A DNA stretch of 64,000 nucleotides, taken from assembly GCF_015477605.1 (NCBI RefSeq), contig NZ_JADLQX010000023.1, positions 1 through 64,000 on the forward strand, given 5' to 3'. Positions within the stretch are counted from its first letter, which is position 1. Each line of letters starts with the position of its first letter. Of the stretch, positions 37,936-46,283 are shown piece after piece. Made by a program: the position numbers and the translations under genes. The notes under the pieces were generated by a model. That model did not search any database. It was not told where the DNA came from and was given only the letters and a program-made list of their open reading frames with translations. This stretch comes from Nocardia amamiensis (lineage in GTDB: Bacteria > Actinomycetota > Actinomycetes > Mycobacteriales > Mycobacteriaceae).

Positions 37936-38936
37936 CCGGGGCGCTCGTGCACGAGCGTTTTCCCGAGGTGACCGGCACCTTGCCGTTCCTCCGGCTCGGC
38001 ACCGCACCGACCCCGGTGCGCCGGTATGACCTCGGCACCACGGCCGAGCTCTGGTGCAAAGACGAGAGCGGATACGGCGACGGCGGCTGGGGCGGCAACA
38101 AAGTGCGCAAGCTGGAGTGGCTGTTGCCCGAGGCGCGGCGCCGCGGCGCGCGCACCATCCTCACCGTCGGCGGCACCGGCACCAACTGGGGTCTCGCCAC
38201 GGCCTTGTACGGCCGCGCCCACGGCATCGATACCGCTCTCGCCCTGGTCGACCAGCCGGTCGACGACCATGTCCGCGCGCAGCTGCGGCGACTGGAGAAC
38301 TCAGGGGCCACACTGCATTTCACGCACAGCAAGCTGCGCACGATGCTCGCCGCGCCGTGGCTGTATCTGCGCCACCTGCGCGGCGGAACGCGCCCGTATT
38401 TCCTGCCCGCAGGCGGCTCGTCGCCGATCGGCGCCTTGGGTTACGTCGAGGCGGCGTATGAACTCGCGGCCCAGATCGCCGCGGGCGAGCTCCCGGAGCC
38501 CACGCACATCGTCACCGCCGTCGGCTCCGGCGGCACCGCGGCCGGTCTCGCACTGGGGCTGCGACTGGCCGGGTTGCGCACGCGCGTCGTCGGCGTCGTC
38601 GTGAACGACACGCTTCCCCTCGACGCCGCGCACATCGTCCGCCTCGCCGAGCGCGCCGAAAATGTGCTTCGTTCTCGCGGAGCCCGCTTCGCCCCGACCG
38701 GACTACGGCCGGAGGACGTCACGATGACCACCGAGTGGCTCGGCCCTGGCTACGGCCACGCGACGCCTGACGCCCGGGACGCCGAAGAGCGAGCCGCGAC
38801 GGTCGGACTGCGATTGGAGACCGTCTACACCGCCAAGGCATTGGCCGCGCTGCTCGACATGGACGCCACGAACGCCTTCGGCACCGGTCCCGTGCTCTTC
38901 CTCGACACCTACGGTCCGCGCCCAGCGGCTCGATGA
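37932..38936 (+). CDS. PLP-dependent ACC deaminase/D-cysteine desulfhydrase-like enzyme
   Basis: The 334-residue enzyme is a fold-type II PLP enzyme of the 1-aminocyclopropane-1-carboxylate deaminase/D-cysteine desulfhydrase group. The PLP lysine is Lys57 in GGNKVRKLEW; GGTGTNWG and the phosphate cradle GSGGTAAG follow. The canonical Ser after the cofactor region (SNHTR in ACC deaminase) is Thr-Asn-Trp here, so the exact reaction is uncertain. It is translationally coupled to the QsdR-like gene and probably shares its regulation. Confidence 0.85.
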   Translation: MTGALVHERFPEVTGTLPFLRLGTAPTPVRRYDLGTTAELWCKDESGYGDGGWGGNKVRKLEWLLPEARRRGARTILTVGGTGTNWGLATALYGRAHGIDTALALVDQPVDDHVRAQLRRLENSGATLHFTHSKLRTMLAAPWLYLRHLRGGTRPYFLPAGGSSPIGALGYVEAAYELAAQIAAGELPEPTHIVTAVGSGGTAAGLALGLRLAGLRTRVVGVVVNDTLPLDAAHIVRLAERAENVLRSRGARFAPTGLRPEDVTMTTEWLGPGYGHATPDARDAEERAATVGLRLETVYTAKALAALLDMDATNAFGTGPVLFLDTYGPRPAAR

Positions 38937-39446
38937 ACAGACGAGCGAAACCGGCCTCCGCCGGGTACTCGGCACTGCTCGGTGTCCCCGAGGTGATCGA
39001 GTCGTCACGGAAGGACCGCCGTGGACCGCGGACCCTCGGCTCCGGAACCCGTGAGGTTCGACGATTGGTGCGCGATGAGACCTCACCCGTGCACGGTGGT
39101 GCAAGCACGATCGCACAGCCGCACGACAGCAGTCCTCCGGCCTCTGCACGTGGGAACCTGATCTTGTGCAGGTGGACGCTGGCGCGGGCGACCTACGATC
39201 CATCTCCGTAGATACGCCCGTCGCTCTCCACACGCCGCAGAATTCGGATCGGCGTGATCGTAATCTGCTCGCCGTCGCGGGGGTGGCGGATTACCCGCGC
39301 CGCCCCACATAGTGCCAGGTCGGGGCAGGGGTTGCCCGGCGCACTAACATCCTCTGATTTCCGGCGGGCTCGACACGGGCCCAGGGGTGGCCGCCGCCGC
39401 ATTATCGTCGCTATCCGTGCAGGTCAGCGATAGAAAGGCGGAGGCG
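38937..39446. other. Intergenic, no assured gene
   Basis: About 510 bases separate the PLP enzyme from the GntR gene. A minus-strand open frame at 39193-39402 ends in a reasonably protein-like stretch (ITITPIRILRRVESDGRIYG), but its beginning is low-complexity. I do not call it a gene. Confidence 0.35.
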
Positions 39447-40202
39447 GTGGCGGCGGAACCCACGCCCGTGCGGCAGTTGCGCGCCGATCAGGCGCGGCGG
39501 GTGGCCGATATCCTGCGGCACCAACTGCACGCGGGCGCGTTCGACAGCACGCTGCCGGGCGAGCAGGAGCTCGCCGTCGAGTACGGCGCCTCGCGCAATA
39601 CCGTCCGCGACGCCTTGGCGCTGTTGAAGGACGAGGGCCTGATCGACCGCGCGCCCAAGGTGGGCACCCGGGTGGCCACCCGCAAATACGATCACGGGTT
39701 GGACGCGCTGCTCGGGTTGCAGGAGACCTTCAAAGGCCATGGCACCGTGCGCAACGAGGTGCGCGCCGCGATGCACGTCACCGCACCGCCCGCCGTCGCG
39801 CGCCGCCTCGGACTCGCACCGGGCGAACGCGTCGTCTACCTGGAACGGCTGCGCTACCTCGCGGATCTGCCGCTGAGCCTCGATCTCACCTATCTGGCGC
39901 CCGACATCGGCACCGAGGTGCTCGGCCACGATCTGGAGCACACCGACGTGTTCGTGCTGCTGGAACGCATCAGCGGCCACTCCCTCGGTTCGGCCGATCT
40001 GGCCCTCGAGGCCGTGCCCGCCGACCCGCACACCGCCTCCACCCTCGACGTCCCCGGCGGCGCGCCGCTGCTGATGCTGGAACGGCTGACCCGGCTCGAC
40101 GACGGCCGCCCGGTCGACCTGGAGTACATCCGCATGCGCGGCGACCGAATCACCATGCGCGGCAGCCTGACCCGCAGCACACCTGAATGGAAGGTCCTCT
40201 AG
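39447..40202 (+). CDS. GntR-family regulator with UTRA domain
   Basis: The 251-residue regulator has a GntR winged helix (residues about 8-75; QELAVEYGASRNTVRDALAL) and a UTRA ligand-binding domain. GTG 39447 was chosen because AAAGGCGGAGG precedes it; the frame is open back to 39387. The stop is immediately followed by the ferredoxin ATG, so it is the first gene of the ferredoxin/ABC/flavoprotein operon and probably its substrate sensor. Confidence 0.88.
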   Translation: MAAEPTPVRQLRADQARRVADILRHQLHAGAFDSTLPGEQELAVEYGASRNTVRDALALLKDEGLIDRAPKVGTRVATRKYDHGLDALLGLQETFKGHGTVRNEVRAAMHVTAPPAVARRLGLAPGERVVYLERLRYLADLPLSLDLTYLAPDIGTEVLGHDLEHTDVFVLLERISGHSLGSADLALEAVPADPHTASTLDVPGGAPLLMLERLTRLDDGRPVDLEYIRMRGDRITMRGSLTRSTPEWKVL

Positions 40203-40430
40203 ATGGCACTCGTGAATCAGCGCGCCGACATCCCCGTCACCATCGACGAGTCGCTCTGCATCCAGGGGTGCACGCTCTGCGTCGAGATCTGCCCGCTGGA
40301 CTCGCTGGCCATCAACCCCGCGAACGGCAAGGCCTTCATGCACGTGGACGAGTGCTGGTACTGCGGTCCCTGCGCGGCCCGCTGCCCCACCGGCGCCGTC
40401 ACCGTCAACATGCCCTACCTGCTCCGCTGA
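40203..40430 (+). CDS. Two-cluster [4Fe-4S] ferredoxin (AprB-like)
   Basis: The 75-residue protein binds two [4Fe-4S] clusters through CIQGCTLCVEICP and CWYCGPCAARCP. Its length and the phrase DECWYCGPC...CPTGAVTV recall AprB, the iron-sulfur subunit of APS reductase, in shortened form. The operon also encodes an AprA-like flavoprotein, so it most likely passes electrons to or from that subunit. It starts right at the stop of the GntR gene and is 12 bp from the ABC binding-protein gene. Confidence 0.92.
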   Translation: MALVNQRADIPVTIDESLCIQGCTLCVEICPLDSLAINPANGKAFMHVDECWYCGPCAARCPTGAVTVNMPYLLR

Positions 40431-40442
40431 TCTGGAAGACCG

Positions 40443-41867
40443 ATGAAAGCAAAACTCGCCTCCGTCCTGCTCGCCGCCGCGCTCGCGCTGACCGGCTGCT
40501 CCCTGGAGAACACCGACGCCACCCCGGCCGGCACCGTCAAGGTGGTCATCGGCTACCAATCCAAGACCATCAACACCGTCACCGCGGGCACGCTGCTGCG
40601 TGCGCAGGGTTACCTGGAGCAGCGGCTACAGAAGATCACCGACAACGGCGGCGCGAAGTACCAGGTCGAATGGCAGGACTACGACACAGGCGCCCCGATC
40701 ACCGCGCAGATGGTGGCCGAGAAGATCGACATCGGCTCGATGGGCGATTACCCGCTGCTGATCAACGGCTCCCGCACCCAGGCCAACGAACGCGCGAAGA
40801 CCGAACTGGTGTCGGTCACCGGGTACAACCCCAAGGGCGCGCTGAACATGGTCGTGGTGCCGAATGATTCGGCGGCGAGCGGGATCACCGATCTGGCCGG
40901 GCAGAAGATCTCCGCCAGCGTCGGTTCGGCAGGCCACGGCACGTTGGTGCAGGCCCTGTCCCGGGCCGGTATCGACCCGGCCAAGGGCGTGGAGGTGCTC
41001 AACCAGCAGCCGCAGGTCGGCGCGACCGCGCTGGAATCGCACCAGGTGAGCGCGCTGTCGCAGTTCGTCGCGTGGCCCGGTCTGCTCGTCTTCCAGAACA
41101 AGGCCAAGCTGCTCTACGACGGCGCCGAACTCGGCGTGCCGACCTTCCACGGCGTGGTCGCCCGGCGCGCGTACGCCGCCGAGCATCCCGAAGTGCTCCA
41201 GGCCTTCCTCGCCGCACAGCTCGACGCCACCCAGTTCCTGCGCGACAAGCCGTTCGAAGCCGCCGAGATCGTCGCGGACGCCTCCGGCCTGCCGCAGGAA
41301 GTGGTGTACCTCTACAACGGTCCCGGCGGAACGAGTTTCGACACCACGCTCGAGCCGAGCCTGATCGCGGCGCTGAAAAGTGATGTGGCGTACCTGAAGT
41401 CGATCGGAGACTTCGCCGATCTCGATATCGACCGGTTCGTCGAGGATGCGCCGCTGCGCAAAGCGTTCGCCGAGACCGGCCGCGACTACGACCGCGAACT
41501 GGCGGACCAGGCCAACCCCACGCGGGTCACCGGCATCGATCCCGTCTGCGGCACCGCCGCGCAGAACCCCGCGCTGGCCGGGGAGCTGTGGCTCGACGGC
41601 GCGGACAAGCCGCAACCGGCCGCCGACCCGACCTGCCTGCTGCGCGCGATCCAGGCCGCGAAGGCGCAGGGCAAGACGATCCGCGCCGCCTACGTCCCGG
41701 ACGCCGAGCTCGGCACGCGCTGGTTCGCCGACAAGGCGGTGTGGCTGCGCGACGGCACGACCTACCTGCCCTTCACCACGGCCACCGCGGCGCAGCGCTA
41801 CCGGCAGTCGCACCCGTCGGCCACGCCGGTCGGTTACGACCAGGCCGTCACGGAAGTACGCGGATGA
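40443..41867 (+). CDS. ABC transporter substrate-binding lipoprotein with NosL-like C-terminal domain
   Basis: The 474-residue protein is a lipoprotein (lipobox LTGC, Cys19). Its residues 30-345 are an SsuA/TauA/NrtA-like solute-binding fold (GYQSKTINTVTAGTLL, DIGSMGDYPLLING). Usual members end near 330 residues. Here about 110 more follow, beginning DPVCGT and containing AAYVPDAELGTRWFADKAVW and YLPFTTATAAQRYRQSHP. That order closely resembles NosL-type copper-binding lipoproteins, so a NosL-like domain fusion is my reading. The ligand could be a sulfonate-like compound or a metal complex. The start overlap with the permease gene is 4 bp. Confidence 0.85.
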   Translation: MKAKLASVLLAAALALTGCSLENTDATPAGTVKVVIGYQSKTINTVTAGTLLRAQGYLEQRLQKITDNGGAKYQVEWQDYDTGAPITAQMVAEKIDIGSMGDYPLLINGSRTQANERAKTELVSVTGYNPKGALNMVVVPNDSAASGITDLAGQKISASVGSAGHGTLVQALSRAGIDPAKGVEVLNQQPQVGATALESHQVSALSQFVAWPGLLVFQNKAKLLYDGAELGVPTFHGVVARRAYAAEHPEVLQAFLAAQLDATQFLRDKPFEAAEIVADASGLPQEVVYLYNGPGGTSFDTTLEPSLIAALKSDVAYLKSIGDFADLDIDRFVEDAPLRKAFAETGRDYDRELADQANPTRVTGIDPVCGTAAQNPALAGELWLDGADKPQPAADPTCLLRAIQAAKAQGKTIRAAYVPDAELGTRWFADKAVWLRDGTTYLPFTTATAAQRYRQSHPSATPVGYDQAVTEVRG

Positions 41868-42718
41868 CAAGCGAACTCGCCGCCCCCTCGGCGCAGGTCA
41901 CTACGTCGGCGCCGGCCGCGACCCGGTCGGCCCCGACGCCGCCCTCGGTGTGGCGCTCGCGCCTGCTGCGAGTCGTGTCGGTCGCCGTCGTGGTCGGTGT
42001 GTGGCAGCTGCTCACGATCAACAACGTGCGGGCGGGCCTGCGCTTCGACACGTTGCCCACCGTCACCGAGATCATCGCCGAATTCGGCACGCAGCTGCGC
42101 GCCGACCAGTACTACCTGGATATCGCTCAGTCGCTGCTGCGGATCGGCACCGGCTTCGGGCTGGCCGCGGTGGCCGGCGTGATCGCAGGCATCGGCCTCG
42201 GCCGGTCCCGGCTGCTCGCCGACACTCTCGGCCCGCTCGCCGAACTGGTGCGGCCGATTCCGGCGATCGCGCTGGTCCCGGTCGCGATCCTGCTGTTCCC
42301 CAGCGACGAATCCGGCATCGTGTTCATCACCTTCACCGCGTCGCTGTTCCCGGTGCTGGTCAGCACGCGGCACGCGGTGCGCGCGCTGCCGACCATCTGG
42401 GAGGACGCGCTGCGCACGCTCGGCGCGTCCCGGCTGGACGTGCTGGCGCGCGTGGTGTTCCCCGGCATCCTGCCCGGCGTCTTCAGCGGCCTGTCGGTCG
42501 GCGTCGGCGTGGCCTGGATCTGCCTGATCTCCGCGGAGATGATCTCCGGGCGTCTCGGCGTCGGCTACCGGACCTGGCAGGCGTACACCATTGTGGACTA
42601 CCCGGCGGTGTTCGTCGGCATGATCACCATCGGCGTCCTCGGTTTCGCGACTTCGGCGCTGGTCGAGCTGGCCGGCCGCCGCATCACCCGCTGGCTGCCC
42701 AGGGAGGTCGAGGCATGA
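41864..42718 (+). CDS. ABC transporter permease (SsuC/TauC type)
   Basis: The 284-residue protein has a 35-residue hydrophilic N-terminus and six transmembrane spans. The binding-protein-dependent permease (EAA) motif appears as EDALRTLGASRLDVLARVVF. It is homologous to sulfonate/taurine/nitrate importer permeases. It overlaps both neighbours by 4 bp, so it is strictly coupled with the binding lipoprotein and ATPase. Confidence 0.92.
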   Translation: MTSELAAPSAQVTTSAPAATRSAPTPPSVWRSRLLRVVSVAVVVGVWQLLTINNVRAGLRFDTLPTVTEIIAEFGTQLRADQYYLDIAQSLLRIGTGFGLAAVAGVIAGIGLGRSRLLADTLGPLAELVRPIPAIALVPVAILLFPSDESGIVFITFTASLFPVLVSTRHAVRALPTIWEDALRTLGASRLDVLARVVFPGILPGVFSGLSVGVGVAWICLISAEMISGRLGVGYRTWQAYTIVDYPAVFVGMITIGVLGFATSALVELAGRRITRWLPREVEA

Positions 42719-43455
42719 CCACAGTGATCGAAGCACCGGCCTCGACCGGCATGCGTTTGAGCCTCGCCGGCGTCCGGATCGCCTACGGCGGCGAACCCGT
42801 GCTCGACCGGCTCGACTTGACCATCGCGCCGGGCGAAATCCTCGTCGTGGTCGGCAAATCCGGTTGCGGCAAGTCGACACTGCTGCGCGCCATCGCCGGA
42901 CTGCGCGCGCCGGAGGGCGGTTCGATCCTGGCCGACGGCGACGCCGTCACCGGACCCGCCGCCGACCGCGCCCTGGTGTTCCAGGACGACGCGCTCCTGC
43001 CGTGGCGCACCGCGCGGCAGAACATCGAACTCGCCCTGCGCCTGCGCGGAACCCCCCGCGCCGAACGCCGGACCACGGCACTGCACTGGGTGGACGAAGT
43101 CGGGCTCACCGGGTATGCCGACTATCTGCCCCGCGACCTGTCCGGCGGCATGCGCCAGCGGGTCCAGCTGGCGCGCAGCCTCGCCGCCGCACCGCGCGCC
43201 GTGCTGATGGACGAGCCGTTCGGCGCACTGGACACGCAGACGCGGGAGACCATGCAGCGCCTGCTGATCGACACCTGGCGCGCCCATCCCACCACCGTCG
43301 TCTTCGTCACCCACGACCTCGACGAGGCCCTGCTGCTCGGCGACCGCATCGCCCTGCTCGGCGGCGGCACCCTGCGCGCGCTGGTGCCGGTGCCCAGCCC
43401 GCGCGAGGCGATCGACCGGTCCGCGACGAAGGCCGAGATCCTGGAGAAGCTGTGA
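42715..43455 (+). CDS. ABC transporter ATPase (SsuB/TauB type)
   Basis: The 246-residue ATPase energises the importer. Walker A is GKSGCGKST, the Q-loop is FQDDALLPW, the signature LSGGMRQRVQLARSL, Walker B VLMDEPFGALD and the switch histidine THDLDEAL. This is the typical sulfonate/nitrate importer subtype. It overlaps the permease (ATGA) and the flavoprotein gene (GTGA). Confidence 0.94.
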   Translation: MTTVIEAPASTGMRLSLAGVRIAYGGEPVLDRLDLTIAPGEILVVVGKSGCGKSTLLRAIAGLRAPEGGSILADGDAVTGPAADRALVFQDDALLPWRTARQNIELALRLRGTPRAERRTTALHWVDEVGLTGYADYLPRDLSGGMRQRVQLARSLAAAPRAVLMDEPFGALDTQTRETMQRLLIDTWRAHPTTVVFVTHDLDEALLLGDRIALLGGGTLRALVPVPSPREAIDRSATKAEILEKL

Positions 43456-46157
43456 ACATTCCGCCGCTGTCGGAACGGATTCGGCTGGACTGCGACGTGC
43501 TCGTCATCGGCGGCGGCACCGCGGGCACCATGGCCGCGCTCACCGCCGCCGAGCAGGGCGCGAACGTGCTGCTGCTGGAGAAGGCGCACGTGCGGCACTC
43601 CGGTGCGCTGGCCATGGGCATGGACGGGGTGAACAACGCCGTCATTCCCGGCAAGGCCGAACCGGAGGACTACGTCGCCGAGATCACCAGGGCCAACGAC
43701 GGAATCGTCGACCAGCGCACCGTGTACCAGACCGCGACGCGCGGCTTCGCCATGGTGCAGCGGCTGGAACGCTATGGGGTGAAATTCGAGAAGGACGAGT
43801 ACGGCGAGTACGCGGTGCGCCGGGTACACCGCTCCGGTTCGTACGTCCTGCCGATGCCCGAGGGCAAGGATGTCAAGAAGGCGCTGTATCGCGTGCTGCG
43901 GCAACGCAGCATGCGCGAGAAGATCCGCATCGAGAACCGGCTCATGCCCGTGCGCGTGCTCACCGAGAACGGACGCGCGATCGGCGCCGCCGCGCTGCAC
44001 ACGCGCACCGGCGAATTCGTGGCCGTCGGTGCGAAGGCGGTGATCCTGGCCACCGGACCCTGCGGCAGGCTCGGGCTGCCCGCCAGCGGATATCTATACG
44101 GCACCTACGAGAATCCGACGAACGCGGGCGACGGTTACTCGATGGCCTACCACGCGGGCGCCGAGCTCAGCGGCATCGAGTGCTTCCAGATCAACCCGCT
44201 GATCAAGGACTACAACGGCCCGGCGTGCGCCTATGTCGCCAATCCATTCGGCGGCTACCAGGTCAACGCCGAGGGCGAACGCTTCGTCGACTCCGACTAC
44301 TGGTCCGGCAAGATGATGGCGGAAGTGAAGCGCGAGATCGAATCCGCGCGCGGACCCATCTACCTCAAGGTCTCGCACCTGCCGGACGAGACGCTGAGCA
44401 CGCTCGAAGGCATCCTGCACACCACCGAGCGCCCGACCCGCGGCACTTTCCACGCCAACCGCGGCCACGACTACCGCACCCACGACATCGAGATGCACAT
44501 CTCCGAAATCGGCTTGTGCGGCGGGCACTCCGCCTCCGGCGTGTGGGTCGACGAGCACGCGCGCACCACGGTGCCCGGCTTGTACGCGGCGGGCGATCTG
44601 GCGTGCGTGCCGCACAACTACATGATCGGCGCGTTCGTCTTCGGCGATCTCGCGGGCGCGCACGCCGCGTCGACGCTCGATGAGGTCGCGGCGCCGGATG
44701 AGCTGCCCGAAGACCAGCTGGCCGCGGCACACGAGCTGATCTACGGCCCGCTGCGTCATCCGGACGGGCCGCCGCAGCCGCAGGTCGAATACAAATTGCG
44801 CCGCTTCGTCAACGACTATGTGGCGCCACCCAAAACGGCCACCAAACTCGCCATCGCGGTGGAAACCTTCGAACGGATGCGCGATGAGATCGAGGGCATC
44901 GGCGCACGCACCCCGCACGAGCTGATGCGCGCGGTCGAAGTGTCGTTCATCCGCGACTGCGCTGAAATGGCCGCCCGCAGCTCCCTGACCAGGACCGAAT
45001 CCCGTTGGGGCCTCTACCATGAGCGCGCCGACCTCCCCGAACGCGACGATGTCGAATGGCGATACCACCTCAACCTCCGCAAGAACCCCGACGGAACCAT
45101 GGCATTCCTGAAGCGGCCGGTGGCCCCGTACCTGGTTCCGGTGCCCGGACTCGACGACCTGCCCTCGGCCGATGTCGCGGCGGTGCCGGTGCACCAGCCG
45201 CAACCGGCCACAGGCCGTGCGCCGCACGCCGGCGTCGCCGCCGCTGAGCACGGCTCCGCCGCTGGGAAGCAACCGACCACTCCCCCGTCACCCCGCATTG
45301 TCGCGTTGCTCGCGCTCGACGAGCCGACCGTGCCGCAGCTGTCGGCCCATCTGACCGATCCGGACGCGGGCGTGCGGGCAGCGGCGATCTCGGTGCTGAC
45401 CGAGCACACACCGGACGGCTTCCCGGCCGCCCTGATCGACGCGCTCGACGACGAAGCTGCCTCGGTCCGGCGCGCGGCCGCGGCGAGCCTGCGCGAACTG
45501 GTGGAGGTCTTGCCCTCGGCGGCCGGGCTCTCGGACCGGCTCGGCTCGCCCGACCCGGTCGTTCGCGCCACTGTGATCGATCTGCTGCGCGCCCTTCGGG
45601 CCGGAGCAGCTTCGCAGTACCGCGCGGCGGGCACGGACGTGGATCACCGGGTGCGCATCGAGGCGGTCCGCGCCTTGGTCTCGCTGGACGACCGCGACGG
45701 CGTCGCCGCCCTCGCCGCCGACGACAATCGCGAGGTCCGCATCGCGGTCGCCCAAGCGCTCGCCGCGATCGGCGACGGCGGCGTCGAAGTGATTCGCGAT
45801 TTGGCCGGCGACCAGGACCCGCTGGTGCGCGCCGCCGCGCTCACCGCGTTCGCACAACTCGGCGCCGAGCCCGACGACGTCACCACGCTGGAGACAGCGC
45901 TGCGCCATTCGGCCTGGCAGATCCGGGTGGGCGCGGCACGCGGACTCGCCGCGGCCGACCCCGCCCTCGCGGTGCCGATCCTGGCTGCGGCGCTGGGCGA
46001 TCCGCATCTCGACGTGCGCAAAGCTGCGGTCTTGTCGCTGGCGGCGTGGCCGGACCTGCCCGCCGCGCACGATGCGCTGCGCGGCGCGATCGATGACACC
46101 GACGCCGATGTCCGCGCGTATGCCCGGCGGGCGCTGGCCACCCAGCCCACCGCCTAG
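43452..46157 (+). CDS. AprA/fumarate-reductase-like FAD flavoprotein fused to HEAT repeats
   Basis: The 901-residue cytosolic protein has two parts. Residues 1-600 are a flavoprotein of the fumarate reductase/succinate dehydrogenase/APS reductase A family: FAD motif VIGGGTAGTMAALTAAEQG, RHSGALAMGMDGVN, GLYAAGDLACVPHN. A helical C-terminal section (ESRWGLYHERADLP) resembles AprA more than SdhA. After a Pro/Ala linker, residues about 612-901 form HEAT-like repeats (PDAGVRAAAISVL, DDEAASVRRAAAASL, DPLVRAAALTAFA). With the ferredoxin it looks like an AprAB-type pair that oxidises or reduces the compound imported by the ABC system. The substrate is unknown; the HEAT fusion suggests a scaffold for a partner protein. 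Confidence 0.88.
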   Translation: MNIPPLSERIRLDCDVLVIGGGTAGTMAALTAAEQGANVLLLEKAHVRHSGALAMGMDGVNNAVIPGKAEPEDYVAEITRANDGIVDQRTVYQTATRGFAMVQRLERYGVKFEKDEYGEYAVRRVHRSGSYVLPMPEGKDVKKALYRVLRQRSMREKIRIENRLMPVRVLTENGRAIGAAALHTRTGEFVAVGAKAVILATGPCGRLGLPASGYLYGTYENPTNAGDGYSMAYHAGAELSGIECFQINPLIKDYNGPACAYVANPFGGYQVNAEGERFVDSDYWSGKMMAEVKREIESARGPIYLKVSHLPDETLSTLEGILHTTERPTRGTFHANRGHDYRTHDIEMHISEIGLCGGHSASGVWVDEHARTTVPGLYAAGDLACVPHNYMIGAFVFGDLAGAHAASTLDEVAAPDELPEDQLAAAHELIYGPLRHPDGPPQPQVEYKLRRFVNDYVAPPKTATKLAIAVETFERMRDEIEGIGARTPHELMRAVEVSFIRDCAEMAARSSLTRTESRWGLYHERADLPERDDVEWRYHLNLRKNPDGTMAFLKRPVAPYLVPVPGLDDLPSADVAAVPVHQPQPATGRAPHAGVAAAEHGSAAGKQPTTPPSPRIVALLALDEPTVPQLSAHLTDPDAGVRAAAISVLTEHTPDGFPAALIDALDDEAASVRRAAAASLRELVEVLPSAAGLSDRLGSPDPVVRATVIDLLRALRAGAASQYRAAGTDVDHRVRIEAVRALVSLDDRDGVAALAADDNREVRIAVAQALAAIGDGGVEVIRDLAGDQDPLVRAAALTAFAQLGAEPDDVTTLETALRHSAWQIRVGAARGLAAADPALAVPILAAALGDPHLDVRKAAVLSLAAWPDLPAAHDALRGAIDDTDADVRAYARRALATQPTA

Positions 46158-46283
46158 GGGAAGCTGGTTGCCGCAGCTCGAATCGCTGATTAGATTAGCG
46201 GCTCGACCGTTGCCGATCCGCTAGCCGAGTCATAGCCGGGGCGGCGACGCCGGCCGTCAGCGGCGAAACCGCAGGCGTTCTCG

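Noticed and set aside
42864..43451. N-terminal extension of the flavoprotein into the ATPase gene
   Set aside because: The ATPase frame is unambiguous there; GTG 43452 gives a proper FAD-domain start.
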